DNA of 64,000 nt from Pseudogymnoascus destructans (Eukaryota; Ascomycota; Leotiomycetes; Thelebolales; Thelebolaceae). Positions 46,032 through 58,627 of the stretch are shown here, in pieces (position 1 is the first letter of the stretch; every line of letters starts with the position of its first letter). Below the pieces are notes generated by a model. That model saw only the letters and a program-made list of their open reading frames with translations, was not told the DNA's origin and ran no database searches. The DNA lies in the NCBI RefSeq assembly GCF_001641265.1, contig NW_020167526.1:124001-188000 (forward strand), written 5' to 3'. Both the position numbers and the translations under genes were made by a program.

Positions 46032-46860
46032 ATGTCCGCCACCACCAGCGTCCCCTCCATCCCCGAGCTCTTCCAAAACATCCTCACGCACCTCCCCGTC
46101 CCCGAACTCCTCCTCACCGTCCCCCTCGTCTCCCGCACCTGGCAACACGCCATCCTCTCATCCCCCCTCCTACAACAGCAACTCTTCCTCGCCCCCGCCC
46201 CAATCACCACTCCCAGAACCGTCAATCCGCGCGGCCAAGTTCCCCGCTCTTTTCGACAATCCGCATTTCGGGAAGCGGTATGATATGCCGAGTAGCACAC
46301 AGAGGGCGTATGCGCCGTTCCGGTACATGATGAATCGGTACATGAGGCGATATGTGGTGAAGATGGAGGAGGTGTGGGAGATGGAGTGTTTTGCTAGTGA
46401 GGGGGCGAGGGAGGTGTATTTTTACCCCGGGGCGAGCTGGCGCAGGATGTTGGTCGTGCAGCCGCCTGTGTCGGCGACGGATCCGCGGGATGGGGTCGAG
46501 GCGGGAGGGGTGGGGAAGGAGGGTTTGACGATTGGGGCTTTGTTTGAGGAGATGGTGCAGGTGATTTGTGCAAATGCGAGGGCGAGCGTGGAGCCGGCGG
46601 TGGTGAGGAATAGTCAGTGGAAGCAGGGGAGGGGGATTGTGCTTGATTGGGGGGAGCCGATGGCGAGCGTGATGCCGGTGTTTCGGGAGTTCTTTCATAG
46701 TCGGTGGGAAAGGGAGGAGAAGATGAGTAGGCTTAGCATAGAGGGGAGTTCAATAGGTGAAATAAATGAGAGGAGTTCAACTTGTCATGATACTCTGCGG
46801 TGGGTATGTATGTTAGTCGTTTACTTTGGGAATATTTCTTGGGGGTCTGATAGAATCTAA
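46032..46860 (+). pseudogene. F-box protein gene with one frame change
   Basis: Starts MSATTSVPSIPELFQNILTH, then LPVPELLLTVPLVSRTWQHAILSS, a good F-box. About 170 bases in, the frame must shift by one to continue PEPSIRAAKFPALFDNPHFGKRY, then APFRYMMNRYMRRYVVKMEE and WRRMLVVQPPVS to the stop at 46858-46860. The shift lies at about 46188-46205, among runs of C (CGCCCCCGCCCC), so a length error is possible. About 275 residues if corrected. The second half resembles the conserved C-terminal part of a common fungal F-box group. Confidence 0.6.
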
Positions 46861-46977
46861 AGCGAGAAGAATGTTTAGAGATAAATAATGAGCTAAATAA
46901 ATATGGAAAACATTGTCATAATTTCGTATCTAAAAGTGCTTCTAAACTATAACCTTGAAAGCGTAACAAAATCTAAC

Positions 46978-48400
46978 GATATGAAGCTATCTTTCTCGCC
47001 CAAGACTCGTCTCCCAACTTGCACGGATGAAAGTCTGCCGACAACAAAACCCCCATCTCCTCACTTCCTCTCACTTCATCAAACCTGTCCGCATCCACGG
47101 CACATCCCCAATGCTCATTTTCTTCTTCGCACATCTTCAGCACCGAAATACGCCACTTCATCCATACCTCCCAGTCCTCGCCAAGAAACGCATCCGTTTG
47201 CTCAATCATAAAAACCGGCCGCTCACGCAGCCACCACCATCTTGTGCCATTTCGCCAGCACAAACGCCAACGCAGCGTAGTAGTGTGCCATGATAACCAG
47301 CGCCTTCGGCTGATTGCGAGTTTGCCAGGATGACGAACTGTGGAATTCTCACTCCATGCCCGAAGCATCAGGCGGCGGAGTTCTCACTCCGCACCATGAG
47401 AAATAGACTTGGGGGCAAACTCCGGTCAAGCGTACGGACTTGCTTACCCGCGACTAACTCAGAGGAGAGTTCTACAGTATATAGAGTAGCTAGAGTAGCT
47501 AGATTAAATGAATATGCATTTTACTACTGATCAATTGGGCCCTACTCGTGATACCCGAATTATCACTTACTATTCTACCGAACCTACCAAGCGCAGATTC
47601 AACACGAACTCGCCTGGTAGGAATGACAGCCAATGAACGAGATAGAGCGCACCAGCGCGTCCGGGGAAGCACCGTCAAATGTTAGCTCTGATTCCACATT
47701 CGCAAGGATGGGCGCCAAGCTATTTATTATTGACTCATAGGACCCGAAATCGGAGTTTGCATAATGAGGATTCGTCGTTTTAATCATGAGGGAGAGATTG
47801 TAGCCGGGTCCACTATCGGGGGAGATGTCTGGTAGCAGCATTGGTGTGCAGAGAGGGGCGAAAGGGCTACGGGGAACACAGGCTGGGTTATAGCGAACGA
47901 TATCGTAGAGACCGCAGGCGTGCTGGAGAAAACCATCCATACCGGGCTGTGACGGGTCGAAGGTGGGGTTACTGCCTGAGTGCATGAGGAAGAGGAAGGT
48001 GGTAGCTAGGACGGCCTCGAAGTTATTGGTGACGTAGGTTGGGCTGCTGATGGCGCTGCGGAAGGAGCGGATGGAAGCCTGGAGATGCTTGTTGGACTCG
48101 ATCCTGTGTTCTTCGTAGGAAGCTGGATTGAGGCGTTGAAGCTGGGTAGAGCTAGTCATGAGGACGGCGTGCATGAGAAAGTCATTCTGCGACATGTGTC
48201 AGTTACTGCGTGGGACCGTGGGGGCTGTACAGGGCTTCTATACGTTAAATGCTAGCTGTACTCCGTCTTGTGTCCAAAGACTTTTGAGGAAATGACTTCC
48301 AATGAGGTCATTACCAGTAAACTCAGCAATATGAGATAAAGCCTGGACATCCCGTATGCTCTAGCCTTCTCCCACGAGGATAGGGAGCTGCGCTGGGACG
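46978..48400 (-). pseudogene. Zn2Cys6-type transcription factor remnant
   Basis: The minus strand shows an exon starting after an acceptor at about 48363 (SIRDVQALSHIAEFTGNDLIG...FLKSLWTQDGVQLAFN) spliced by a good intron (GTATAG...AACTGAC...CGCAG) to NDFLMHAVLMTSSTQLQRLNP...GFLQHACGLYDIV. This is the layout of the fungal-specific regulatory half of Zn2Cys6 factors. After about 47620 the frame changes (WLSFLPGEFVLNLRL). About 250 bp of unrelated AT-rich DNA follow. Then come ALVIMAHYYAALAFVLAKWHK and, shifted again, WWLRERPVFMIEQTDAFLG. No intact DNA-binding domain was found upstream. Confidence 0.6.
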
Positions 48401-48886
48401 CTAAATGACGGAGAAGCATTCCTCGGCACCATGGCTCTCGACCCACTGCTGAAGGCTGGGGAACGATCGGGCTCCTTGCATGATGACCCTTCGCCCCCCG
48501 GTGGAGGCAAAAACGGTATAGGAAGCTGCGCCTGAGACAGGAGGCGGTGAGTGCGTTTGTGCCGGCTGCGGTGAGGAGGAAGATGGAGATGGCGGGGAGA
48601 AGGGGGGGTTGGTGGGGAGGGCGAGGGAGGTGGTGGGGATGGAGGAGAGGGGAAGGAGGGGAAGGGGAAGGGGAAGGGGGTTACGATAGAGGAGGTTGAG
48701 AATGAGGATGCACGGTGATAGAGGTGGGGTGGGGGATGGAGAGCGGGGTTGTTTGAGAAGGGGGGTTAGTTGTGGCGCTTGGAGTCTGAATAGGGACTGT
48801 GCGTGGCAGCCAGTTGTACAGAAACTATAATTAAAAGAAAGGGTTTCAGTCACTCAGGTTTATAATTGTCATATTAATTACCATAC

Positions 48887-49780
48887 TCAAGCAAGCGTGA
48901 TTGTGCCCCCTGTTGTCTCCTCAATGTCTCTTATCAACTCATAGACGAGTGTGACAAGTCCACATTCTGTACTCGGATCGGCGGCGAACAGCATGCCTAC
49001 CCATTCCTTCTCCAGATTGAACACCAACGACCCTGAATCCCCCCCTTTTGCAAATTGCTCCCCTGAATGCAACGTCTTGAATTCATATTCACCGGAGACC
49101 AAGCCGTTATCCCACGCGATATCCCGTCGAATCAGATTGAACTCTGCAGCAGTGCAGTTTTGACCCGCACAGCCATCCGAGAGACCGCTTGATTATAGGA
49201 GACTAAGTAGTCTACCAATGGTTCCGTCGAATGGGTCATCGATTGCGCCAGCACTATGTACAGATGCGGCGGGAACTCTTGGCCCTGTGGTGAACTATAG
49301 TGCCGCTGGAGAGGAGGAAGTGAAAAAGTGCTTCCTTAGATGCCATCATGTGGTAGCGCCTGGCGATTCAGCTGGGAAAGAGAGGAATGACACGCATGGT
49401 ATTGGCATAAACGGGAGGGAGGTTTACTAAAATCGACATTGACTACCCCGCCAAATACGATTCTGAGGAGACGAGGATTAAGATGGCTCGAATCGAAAAA
49501 GAGGAAGGAACAAAGGGAGATGTTGAGATCATTGAACGCCTTGACGAAATTGCCGCTCAAGGGCCTATTGGCCAGGTCAAGTTTGCGTCAGGGTATCGGC
49601 TTCTTGAAAATCGTCGAAGAATGGACTGGGCATTGGTGGAACTCGATCCGACACTCCCAGTGCAAAACCTCTTGCCAATGGAGACTCAGTTTAGTGAAGA
49701 GTGTTTCCATGGGGTTCCTGAAAACCGGAGTCGCTTCCCACCGGCTAGCGTAGGCACGGAGGCAGTCAAGCAAGAATGCT
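48887..49780. pseudogene. Trypsin-like peptidase-domain gene split by an inversion
   Basis: On the plus strand, 49240..49765 reads FLRCHHVVAPG (His region), then after a frame change KIDIDYPAKYDSEETRIKMAR...MDWALVELD (Asp region). On the minus strand, 49165..48887 reads CTAAEFNLIRRDIAWDNG, then GEQFAKGGDSGSLVFNLEKEW (Ser region, GDSGS) to a stop at 48887. The catalytic His/Asp and Ser halves of one protein thus face opposite directions, meeting near 49170-49210. The parent protein type is a fungal trypsin-like fold protein of unknown role. Confidence 0.6.
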
Positions 49781-50095
49781 GCGCCGCGCCGCGCTGCGGG
49801 GGTAAGAATAAGAGTCATACATCCCCCGCGATGAAAGGCGTGCGTGAAGCGTGCGTGACATCTCAAACGGACAGAAGGAAGGGAGCCAAACAGATGGCGC
49901 GGTATCGCCGCCGAGGACGGAATCAATCACCTCTATCCTTAAGTGAGCCCCTTTCATACCTGGGCCATCATGCTTTGAGAGAGCTGACATTTGGATTCTG
50001 GTTCACCAGATTTGAGGTTCAGATATGGTATTCTAGATTCCAGTACTTCAAAACTAACGATTGACATAATATCTCCTCCCAGTCCCGCCAGGTGC
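49781..50095. other. Short spacer, no gene seen
   Basis: A GCGTGC-rich direct repeat lies near 49838-49860; nothing else. Confidence 0.35.
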
Positions 50096-51947
50096 TCACA
50101 GCTTAACAGCAACATTCTCATTCATATACTGGCCGACATCTCCCATAAATGCCGCCGCAACACAAGCCGGCGCGCCAAATGCAATCGTAATATAATAAAT
50201 CAACTTAAACGCAGCCGCGAACGACTCCAGCGCCGCCTCTCCAACTGCTTGGTACGCTGCCGGGTCCGCCATCAGCTGGGGGATAGCCTTCGCGAGTGCC
50301 GAGTACGGCACGGCGGACATGCCCTGGACGAGGTTAAAGATTACCTCCGGGTCGTAGACGCCCGCCTTGATCATGGCAGGGGCTACGAGGGCGTAGCCAC
50401 CCTCGGTAACCTTGGCGACAAAGCGGTTGTAGAAGATGGCGAGGCCGAGGACCTGGGTTTGCGCGCGCAAGGCGACGGTAAGGGCTGTGACGGAAGCGAG
50501 GAGGTCTGGGGGAGTGATGACAGTGATGATGACTTGGTTGGGGACGAGGACGCCGCCGACGCCGAGGAGGGCGAAGCAGATGGCAGGGAGAGCTGTGGCG
50601 ACGTTGTGGGGGTCGATTGCTGTGAGAGAGGCCGACGCTAGAAAGTGTTAGGGGGGTTTGAATGGGGACCGGTAAGGGGGAACGCACCAACTGTCTGCAT
50701 GACACAAAACATGGTCATGACCACAGTGATATGCTTCTTAAAGACGTGAAGCAGGAAGGCAGACAGGATTGCCCCGCCAAGGATGCAAATCCCGATGGGT
50801 AAGGTGTAGAGCCCATTCTGGTGATGGTCTGCGCCAAACACGGAGATTCCCTCGATGGGCCAGAACACAACCAGTGGGACATAGTTGATACCCGCCGCGA
50901 AGATGACAAAGAGCATGCAGAAGAATGGGCGTGGCGCCTTGATTATGCGGCGTGGAAAGAGCGGATACTTCGTGCCAAAAAACTCCCACGCCACAAAGAC
51001 GAACATGAGCGCAAATCCCAATAGTAAGAAGGATAGGACATGTGCGGAGGTCCACGCATACTGCTGCCCGCCCCAGCTGAGTGCGAGGAGGACAAAGACA
51101 AGGCCAATTGTCAGCAGGGCACCGCCGATAAAGTCGATGCGGGAGATGAGTTCGCGGCGGGATAGGCCAAGAGAGTTAACGCGTGGCGGAGGTCGGTAGA
51201 ATATCATGAGGATGATAAGCGTGAGAGCATTCCAAAGGGCGAGGGCGCATCCAATCCAGCGCCAAGACACCTGAGCCATCCAGTTTGCGTAAAGGGAGCC
51301 CGGGGACCATGGAATTATGGAACTGAGAGAAATGACCGCGTACAAGGGACGGCGTGAGGTAGGCACAATCTCAGAAACGACAGCTATTGCGAGGAGTTCC
51401 TGGGTCACGGCGCCAGCCCCGAGGAGGATGTGGCCCGCTATGAATCCCGGGGCGTTGGGCGTGACAGCACATACTATTGCGCCTACGACAGAGACCAGCA
51501 GCCCAATTATAAAGAGGGATTTGCGGCCGATCAAGTCGGCGAGGGGTCCTATGAAGGGGGCCACGGCGCCCATGGCGACATAGCTTGCTGTGAGTAGCCA
51601 TATGGTGAGAGATTGGGCATTTAGTTCTTTGGCAACGGTCGTGGTGAGAGTAAGGTAGAGGAGCGGGAAGATTTGGGAGCCGCAGAGGGCAAATGAGCAG
51701 CCGACGACGGTCATGAGAAAGGAGACAGAATGCTAAATTTCGTTAAGACATGTCCCGGCTGAGGAAGTATGGAGTAAGAGAGACTTACAGTGCTGTAGGC
51801 CACGCCATCTCCAGTCTGCAAATCTGTTGCTTCATGATTGTCGTACTTCTCGTTGTGGGGCGACTCTATGGGACGAACTTCAACATGGCTAGCTTCCGTT
51901 GGTGTAACTTGTTTGTCCAAGCTCTGTGTAGATTTCTCTGCTGACAT
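50096..51947 (-). CDS. MFS transporter of the TRI12 / siderophore-drug efflux type, 14 TM
   Basis: Three exons (51789..51947, 50688..51732, 50096..50637) give 581 residues with consistent phases. The N-terminal 50 residues are hydrophilic and cytoplasmic. Hydrophobic segments then follow in the order expected of a 14-TM drug:H+ antiporter, with ADLIGRKSLFIIGL (loop 2-3 motif A), GAVTQELLAIAVVSEIVPTSRR and the late CVAAAFMGDVG end. The family exports toxins, siderophores or drugs across the plasma membrane; the substrate here is unknown. It is the only intact member among the broken genes at 46-56 kb, next to a P450 fragment and Zn2Cys6 remnants. Confidence 0.9.
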
Positions 51948-52739
51948 TGTAACGGATTGAGACAGATCCAAGAAGAAACCAGTGGGCGACAGATAGGGCA
52001 GCCATGGTGTATATATGGAGAGAACCCGGATATGCGAGGCGTAGCTCTCACACACTCGAACTATTTCCTGTGATAGGCACTAAGTCATCCACGGTTCCCT
52101 GATGGGCCTCGAAACATCGAGTTTAGCGACTGAGACCGCCTCCTTGCGAAATCGTCCCTGAATCCCACAAAATTAGCGTCAAGATCGGCCACTACCCCGC
52201 AATGGGGCAAAGATTGCCTCCAGACCCATACTAACTTATCGTCAATCGTCACTCGAGCGATCATCAGGTCCACATTCCTCTGTACCAGCCAAGCAGCTGT
52301 ATCGAAAACACGGCGCAAGCCGCTAGGAGCCTAGCTTTTAAAATGGGAGAGGGTTTTGCAATAGAGCTGTTCTACTCCAGTCGACATGGTTCCTGGTAGG
52401 AATTGTGGGGTTGACGGCGCTCAACTAGGACGCGGGCAAAAGTCGCCAGGGGAAACCACGGACCGAGGCACGACCTTTGCGAATCCCATGTGAAATTAGG
52501 CGTATTGATGTTTGGTATGGATTTGTCTGTGCCATTTGCATTATAATGATGCTCATGGGTTGCTTTGCATGTATTATTAATGGTACGAAGCTTGGAGAGA
52601 TTTGCTCGGCCTTTCATTGTTTAAACACTGGCAGCTCGAGGCTGTGGAGTTATATCTCTGGGCGCCGACTGTCAACATGTAACCCCTGCCACCAGCGACA
52701 ACTGGACCCTCATACTATCTGCCAAGCGTCAACTCTTGC
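51948..52739. other. Spacer upstream of the MFS gene, no gene seen
   Basis: Short minus-strand frames at 52085-52318 and 52372-52617 have no recognisable domain. Confidence 0.35.
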
Positions 52740-53055
52740 CTTTCTCGCACACTAGCCAGCTCCGGCCATTTACAATCTCTATTTCAGCCCATTGGCGAGA
52801 TACCCAGGAGATTAGCACAACATTTAAGTTCGCGGATGATATCAAAACGGGACCGGCACTCATATCCTGCAAATATCTGCATACTTGTGTGGATGAGACG
52901 CTCCGGCTCTCGCCAGCTGGAACGTCGGTGCTCTAGAACTTGGATGGGGAATGAGAAGCAAAGATCATATTACGCTCAAGGACGCCTATATTTCTATAAA
53001 AGATGGACCGATGTTACAGTTCCGCCGACGAACTACGTAATAAAATATATTTAGA
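52740..53055 (+). pseudogene. Cytochrome P450 fragment (helix K region)
   Basis: Reads TFKFADDIKTGPALISCKYLHTCVDETLRLSPAGTSVL, with the ExxR motif (ETLR) of helix K and the usual S-C-x-Y-L-x-x-C lead-in. It is followed in a changed frame by LYFYKRWTDVTVPPTNYVI, the strand after helix K. No haem-binding Cys loop or N terminus is nearby, so it is a relic. Confidence 0.7.
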
Positions 53056-53069
53056 GAAGATTCGATGGA

Positions 53070-54230
53070 CTAGCTAGAACGTAATAACTCAAAGCCACTC
53101 CGGTCTCCACTCGCTTTTAACGCTCTCCTTTTAACTTTCTCTTGCTTCCTCATCGCCCATCTTCGCCTCCACATAGCCTTCGGGATCACGGAATCTGGTC
53201 CCACTAGCGTGAGGCCGGGAGGCGTGATTGCCATGATTAAGATGGCGAGGAACATTGGAATTGCATCGAATAAGTAAAAATATATTTCACGGCGGGGGAG
53301 CGGGTTCGAGTCGTCGTTGCCGCCGGCGAATTCGATGAGACGGAAGATGATTCGGATCTGGGTTCGCGAACAGTGTTAGCATTCTTGATATGAGGGGAGG
53401 CCAGAAATTCGGTAGCAAGACTATAATGAAGGTCTCTTGGAAATTCCCGCCATGTAGATGCGGATTCCTCTCAAGGCTTAGTCTGGAGGGGCGGTATTCG
53501 TTGCCTGGCACCTCCAATAAGCTGAACTACAAAGCAAGCAATATCGGCAAAGACGAACCACAGTGTGAGGTTGTAGAGCCTAACGCCGAGGACGGAGAAT
53601 GAAGGAAGGTAGAAGTGCACCATTCGGCCAAGAATGGTGTAATCGTATGCGTTGATAACTTGCGAGCGTTAAAATGGGATGTGCGTAAAGGGAGAAGCTA
53701 CTTACATATCGGGGCGAGGAGGATAAGAATTTGAGAAATAAGTGCTAGACCTGAATTCTGTTGGTTCCGCATACTTATTGTCCTCGTGGCGTAAGAACCA
53801 AACTCACAGATGGACCCCATGATGATGACCTAATAGAACCCCTTTCGATGGAAAACTTTGTTAGTTAAGATTCCAACAATCATTCCGAAGACTGACCTTT
53901 TTATACTTGATACCCTCAGCGATGTGAACAAATGTAACGACGATAGCGGCAACGAGCGCAGCAGCAAAGGACGGGTAGTAGTTACATTGCAGTTGCCTGG
54001 GGGAACATATCCATTTGAATCTGGCGTGACTGTTGGGCTGCATTCGGGAATATCGAGTGTAATGATTTTAGCTGCAACCGTCTCGTCCGGAAGGGTGATG
54101 GGTCGATTGTAACAAACTGAGTACGAGGAAACAGAGTAGTAACAAAAGTAGTAATAGGAGTGGGAAGAGTCACCGACATCAAAGCGATGAGGAAACAGGT
54201 GGATCCGTTCTTCTGATTAGGAAGGAACAT
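53070..54230 (-). pseudogene. RTA1-like lipid-translocating membrane protein, broken
   Basis: Pieces in order on the minus strand: NYYPSFAAALVAAIVVTFVHIAEGIKYKK; MGSICEFGSYATRTIS; LALISQILILLAPI; TILGRMVHFYLPS...LWFVFADIACFVVQ; GGNFQETFIIVL; RLIEFAGG...IYFYLFDAIPMFLAILI. This is the seven-TM RTA1 order. There is an in-frame TAG before the second piece, a TGA after the fourth and at least one frame change. Some gaps may be introns, so a partly functional gene cannot be fully excluded. Confidence 0.6.
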
Positions 54231-54385
54231 TGCTGGAAAAGAAAAAATATGAGTACAAATTAGAGCCAGATATTGGAAGGTATATGCTCCGAGGACAAAG
54301 CCATTATAGAGGAAGGAGAAAGCTTATATACTGTTGAGAGTATATGCGTTACCTACACACTACATCATTAGTGTGAAAGAACGAA

Positions 54386-55823
54386 GATGAGGACGATGAC
54401 GACTACGACAAAACCAGCATTCCGTAACATAAGCACGTAACGTGAGCAGGGTGTAAATCGACGCACTTACAATTCTAAGACTGGATGCCAGACATGCAAG
54501 TAGGCCTCCTCCTCAACCCCTCTGCATCTGGCACTCTGCAATATTAATATATGCATATATAGAATCCGACGAGTCGTGCGATGAATCCAAACCCGCATGC
54601 CAGCGCTGCATCAGCACAGGTCGAAATGCGACGGCTATGTCTCCGATATCCTTCCCTCGAACGCACAGGACCAAGCAGCCGCCATAATCCATCGAGTCCT
54701 CGTGCGCGTTCCAGGAACTGCACAAGAGAAACGCGGGTTTCAATATTTCTTCATAAATACTGCAAGGGAGCTCACGGGCTATTACACGTCGTCGTTCTGG
54801 AATACCTCATCCTCCAAGCAAGCGCGGCTGAACCATCGCTACGGCATGCTGTCATAGCAATCGCTGCTCTCCACGAGGAATTCACAAATAGGCGCCTAGG
54901 ACGAAGTTCACCTGGCCACGATAATTCCGAGTCCAAGTTCGCTATAAACCAATACATGAAAGCGGCACCGGTCCCTATCAACAGGAAAACAAGCACCCCT
55001 CACGGCACTGATGTCCTGCCTCTCTTTGTTTGTTTTGACTATTTAAGAGGGCATTCTGATTCCGCTATGATGCATTTACAAAGTGGTTTGGGGATATTAC
55101 GAGATTTGGGCAAGTGAAGAGGATAGAGATATTGCGGAGCAGAGTATAGCACCATTATTTATGCGACTCTCTGCCCAGTCGATTTTATATATCGATACGA
55201 GGAATTTGGTTGATAACAGACGGTTTGCAAAGCAACTCATGCACACAAAGACGAAGGAGCTGGCTTTAATCCCGGACTCGTTTGAAGACTTGGAGGAGGC
55301 GAGATCTGCGCTAGATATGGCTACTAATGGGCTATTTAGGGTGTTCTACATATGTATTGGCAAGTGAAGTCTGTCGTTTAAGCCCTCTATCATTCCGTAT
55401 CTATCCTACCTCCACCACAGTTGTGTATTCTAGCTGGTGTTAGAGAAAGGGAGCAAACCAAGGAAGGTCCAACCCCCAGAAGCCTACGCTACCTACAAGA
55501 CCTACAGCGCGCAACTCCTCGCTTGGGACTCTTCTTTCTCCGCCTCCATGTCCCTTAAATCACACGCCCTCACCACCCTTCAAATCCGTGGCGCTGCGCT
55601 CCTGAAGATCCACCACACAACCGCCACAATCATAGGCCGCTGCGTCCCCGACCTCACCGATCCTCGGAGCATCATCGCCGCAGCCAATGACCCCAGTTTT
55701 CTCTCGGAGCACCAACGACTTCCAAACCGTGGTCAGTCTCTTGCAATCGCTGGTCGCAGCCGCGGAGCAGGATATCCAGCGGAAACGGCAGGCAATTCAT
55801 ATATGGTATGGAATTTTCGATAG
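54386..55823 (+). pseudogene. Zn2Cys6 transcription factor gene with several frame changes
   Basis: The zinc cluster is recognisable: SKTGCQTCK before an intron at about 54500-54560, then CDESKPACQRCISTGR and, one base out, KCDGYVSDI. The regulatory half follows in alternating frames: GTAQEKRGFQYFFINTARELTGYY, LILQASAAEPSLRHAVIAIAAL, LFVCFDYLRGHSDSAMMHLQSG, EEDRDIAEQSIAPLFMRL, and a final piece at 55437 on. At least three single-base shifts are needed (about 54640, 54800 and 55115). Confidence 0.68.
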
Positions 55824-56842
55824 GGCCGGTGTTATCTAGAAGAATGAATTGTCTAGAAGAATGAAGTGTTAGTTAGAGTTAGCTTCTCCATTAAGGGTAG
55901 GTCATATTAACCGGACTCAAGTTTTTCTGCGACAGCCGATCCACAAGCTGATATATGGGCATTGCCAGTCTATTTAAGAATTGTCAGCGACCTGCACCCC
56001 CAAGCAATATCAAGAGCAGTTTTGAAGGCTACTGCCAGTCGGGGAGTTGGAGAATCAATTCTAGCATGTCCCAACACTCCACAAACTGCTGACGAAAGAA
56101 GAATTATCGGGGGTTGTTAAAAACATTTTGAAGAGCTTAAATTTAAGCTTCCCTATGACACTTTTGAGACTTAGGGAATTGTTCCTCGCCAACGTACCAC
56201 CTTTTGATTTTATATAAAGTATCATATTTGTTATATATATTACTCTATGGAGATCATACTCTGTTAGTTCAGGTGATAAGTTAATAGACCATGGACAAAA
56301 CAGATTAATTATTCGCGGTGGCGATTTATCCACAAATCGGAGCTCGTGCTCAAGTTGAAATATCATCACAACCACACCCCCTCCATCCGAGTACCTAAAT
56401 CATTTCCATTCAACTTCCACCAAGGACAAATCAACCTTTGTACAGAAAATCCTTTGATTTGAGTGACAGGAAAATGTTGTAGCCTTCTTCCAAGACGGCC
56501 GCTCGTGATATCCTCCAATGACGCTTTCCGGGGTTATGAAGCTGTTGAAGATCCGGGTGCTTTCCCACTTGGCCTTCCCAGTGCGCGATTGCGTCCAACC
56601 TCACATCCGAAAAGAGCAGTCACGCACACGCGCGAACCATCACACGGAAGCAAAGAACCATACTATCCCAAAAATCTCAAGCGGCGAAAATGCATGGACG
56701 AGTAGAGGCAAGATGAATCCATTCCAATCAAGAGAGGGGTATTTCCAAACGCCAATTCTCCAACATCCAAACCCAACACTCCAACACCCAACATTCTCAC
56801 AACCACCCCACCACCCCTCAACCCACCATAATCCACAAACCC
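55824..56842. other. Intergenic region, no gene seen
   Basis: AT-rich left part, CA-rich right part. No supported coding sequence. Confidence 0.4.
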
Positions 56843-57975
56843 CTACTCCCCCTCCCCACCCAACACCCTCATAACAACCTCAAACACCCCAAACATAATT
56901 GCCGACGCCGGCACCGCACGCATCAAATGCGGCGTCAACCCCCCATACAGCGCGCCCATCCCCTCCTCCCTCACCACCAACCGCGCACACTGCACAACAC
57001 CCGTATACTTCAGCACCCCCTCCACCGGCGCCTGTCGCAGCCTTGTCCGTAGAACCTCATGCGGATACGCAACTCCAACTGCAATCCCCTTCGATCCCCC
57101 CGCCGCAACAGCCCACATAGCACCATCACGGACTCTCTCCCACACCCCCTTTTCCCTCCCCCCACCCTCCCCTGCTCCCCCTCTCCTCTCCTCTCTCTCT
57201 GTCATAGCCCTCTTAACCCGTTCATAAACAACCCACATAACCACCCCCTCCCCAACCCCCAAATAACTCGCCCCCAACCCCCCCCACAACCCCCTCCACC
57301 CCTCTCCCCCCCAAATCTTCCCCACACAATCAATCGCCCCCTTATATCTCCCCCCCCTTCCAGGATCAAGTTGCACCCTCGTCTTAACGACCCAGACGGG
57401 ACACATGACAGTACACACCACTCCCCCCGCCACCGCCGCCGAGATGGCATGCAACCACCCGCCTTGGACGCCACGCCTCTCTAATCCGCGCTTCGCGCTG
57501 TTGTAGGTCCAGAATTTCAGTGCGCTGCTGGGACCAAGACCGGCGATTAGAGGGATGGCGCCTTTGAATAGTGCGCGGGGCCCTTCGAGGCGGTGGATGT
57601 CTCGTAGTAAGCGCAACGTCTCGTGGGTGTGTCGTGTTGGGCTGAGAGAGCGCGCTGGTAGGCCGCTGCCACCGGAGAATGCGGGGCGGCGGTAGAATTC
57701 GGATTGTAGCCGCGTGCGGAGAACGTCTAGAGGTGCGGTGAGGATGGCGGATGTTACGCCTCCGGCTCTGTGGGTGGTTAGTGTTAGTCATGAAGAGGGT
57801 TTGCACTAGGCTGTGGGGTGGGAATGGAGGGAAATACATACCCGCCTGCCACAAGAGGGACCCACTGCTTCGATCCCTGTATCTTGGATACGGTTTCGTT
57901 GTTTGTACGGGGCAGCGCAGGGAACTGGAGAAGGTGCGTTCTCTGGCCCGATGGGGATGGGCGTGTGCTGCCCAT
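56843..57975 (-). CDS. RIM2: Mitochondrial carrier (SLC25), RIM2-type pyrimidine nucleotide transporter
   Basis: Exons 57842..57975 and 56843..57767 (74-nt intron) give 352 residues. Three carrier repeats carry the signature motifs PLDVLRTRLQ, PVWVVKTRVQLD and PHEVLRTRLRQAP. Tryptophan instead of the acidic residue in the second motif is typical of the RIM2/SLC25A33 pyrimidine-nucleotide carriers. It would exchange pyrimidine (deoxy)nucleotides across the inner mitochondrial membrane. The start at 57975 is the nearest ATG before the first repeat and leaves a hydrophilic N terminus usual in RIM2. The matrix loop between TM4 and TM5 carries a Gly/Glu/Arg-rich low-complexity insert. Confidence 0.85.
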
Positions 57976-58627
57976 GGATGGTGTCTTCACTCCGGCTCGA
58001 GAGGAGGGGGTTTTGTGGTGACGAGATTCGATAGAGTGAAAGCAACGAGCTCTTGAAATAGATAAACAAGAAATCTCGAAATTGCGAACTGCCGAGGCGA
58101 GTAACAAGGTAAGGGGGGAGTGAATGTGTACTACCCAACAGAGTACCACGAATATTTTGTATGACAGACGGACTGAGAGCGAAACAACATCTGCCTGATA
58201 AGTGATAACACCAGATAACAACCACCCCTCTCCTCCCAAGAATTCACTTCATCCAACAAATCCAAATCTCCCAAACGCTACACCAGTAAAAATAATCATT
58301 CGTCTATATAAACCGTCCCTTCCCTTTCCTTCCCTTTCCTTCCCTTCCCAACCCACCCCACTCCTTTATTTAAACCCTCCCCCGACCTTCTTTCTTCCAA
58401 CAATAAATCGGCCAACGAGTAGACAGCAAAAACAAGCTTTAAAACTTTATCAACGCCAATATGCCAGTGTACAAAATGCCATAACAACAAAACATGCCCA
58501 AAATATAACGCTCCACACCGACCCAGCTTATTCCCCCCTTTGCAAGAGCGCTCAGAGAAAACAAATACCGAACCCAGATTCCGCCCCAGCCCCTCCCAAA
58601 ATGAATAAATAACAAGGCAGCGGCCTT
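57976..58627. other. Spacer between the carrier and BtgC genes, no gene seen
   Basis: CCTTT-rich short repeats near 58316-58350 (CCTTTCCTTCC). No supported gene. Confidence 0.4.

Noticed and set aside
52085..52318. Small minus-strand frame with VDLMIARVTIDDKLVWVWRQ
   Set aside because: Too short, no start or splice support, no domain.
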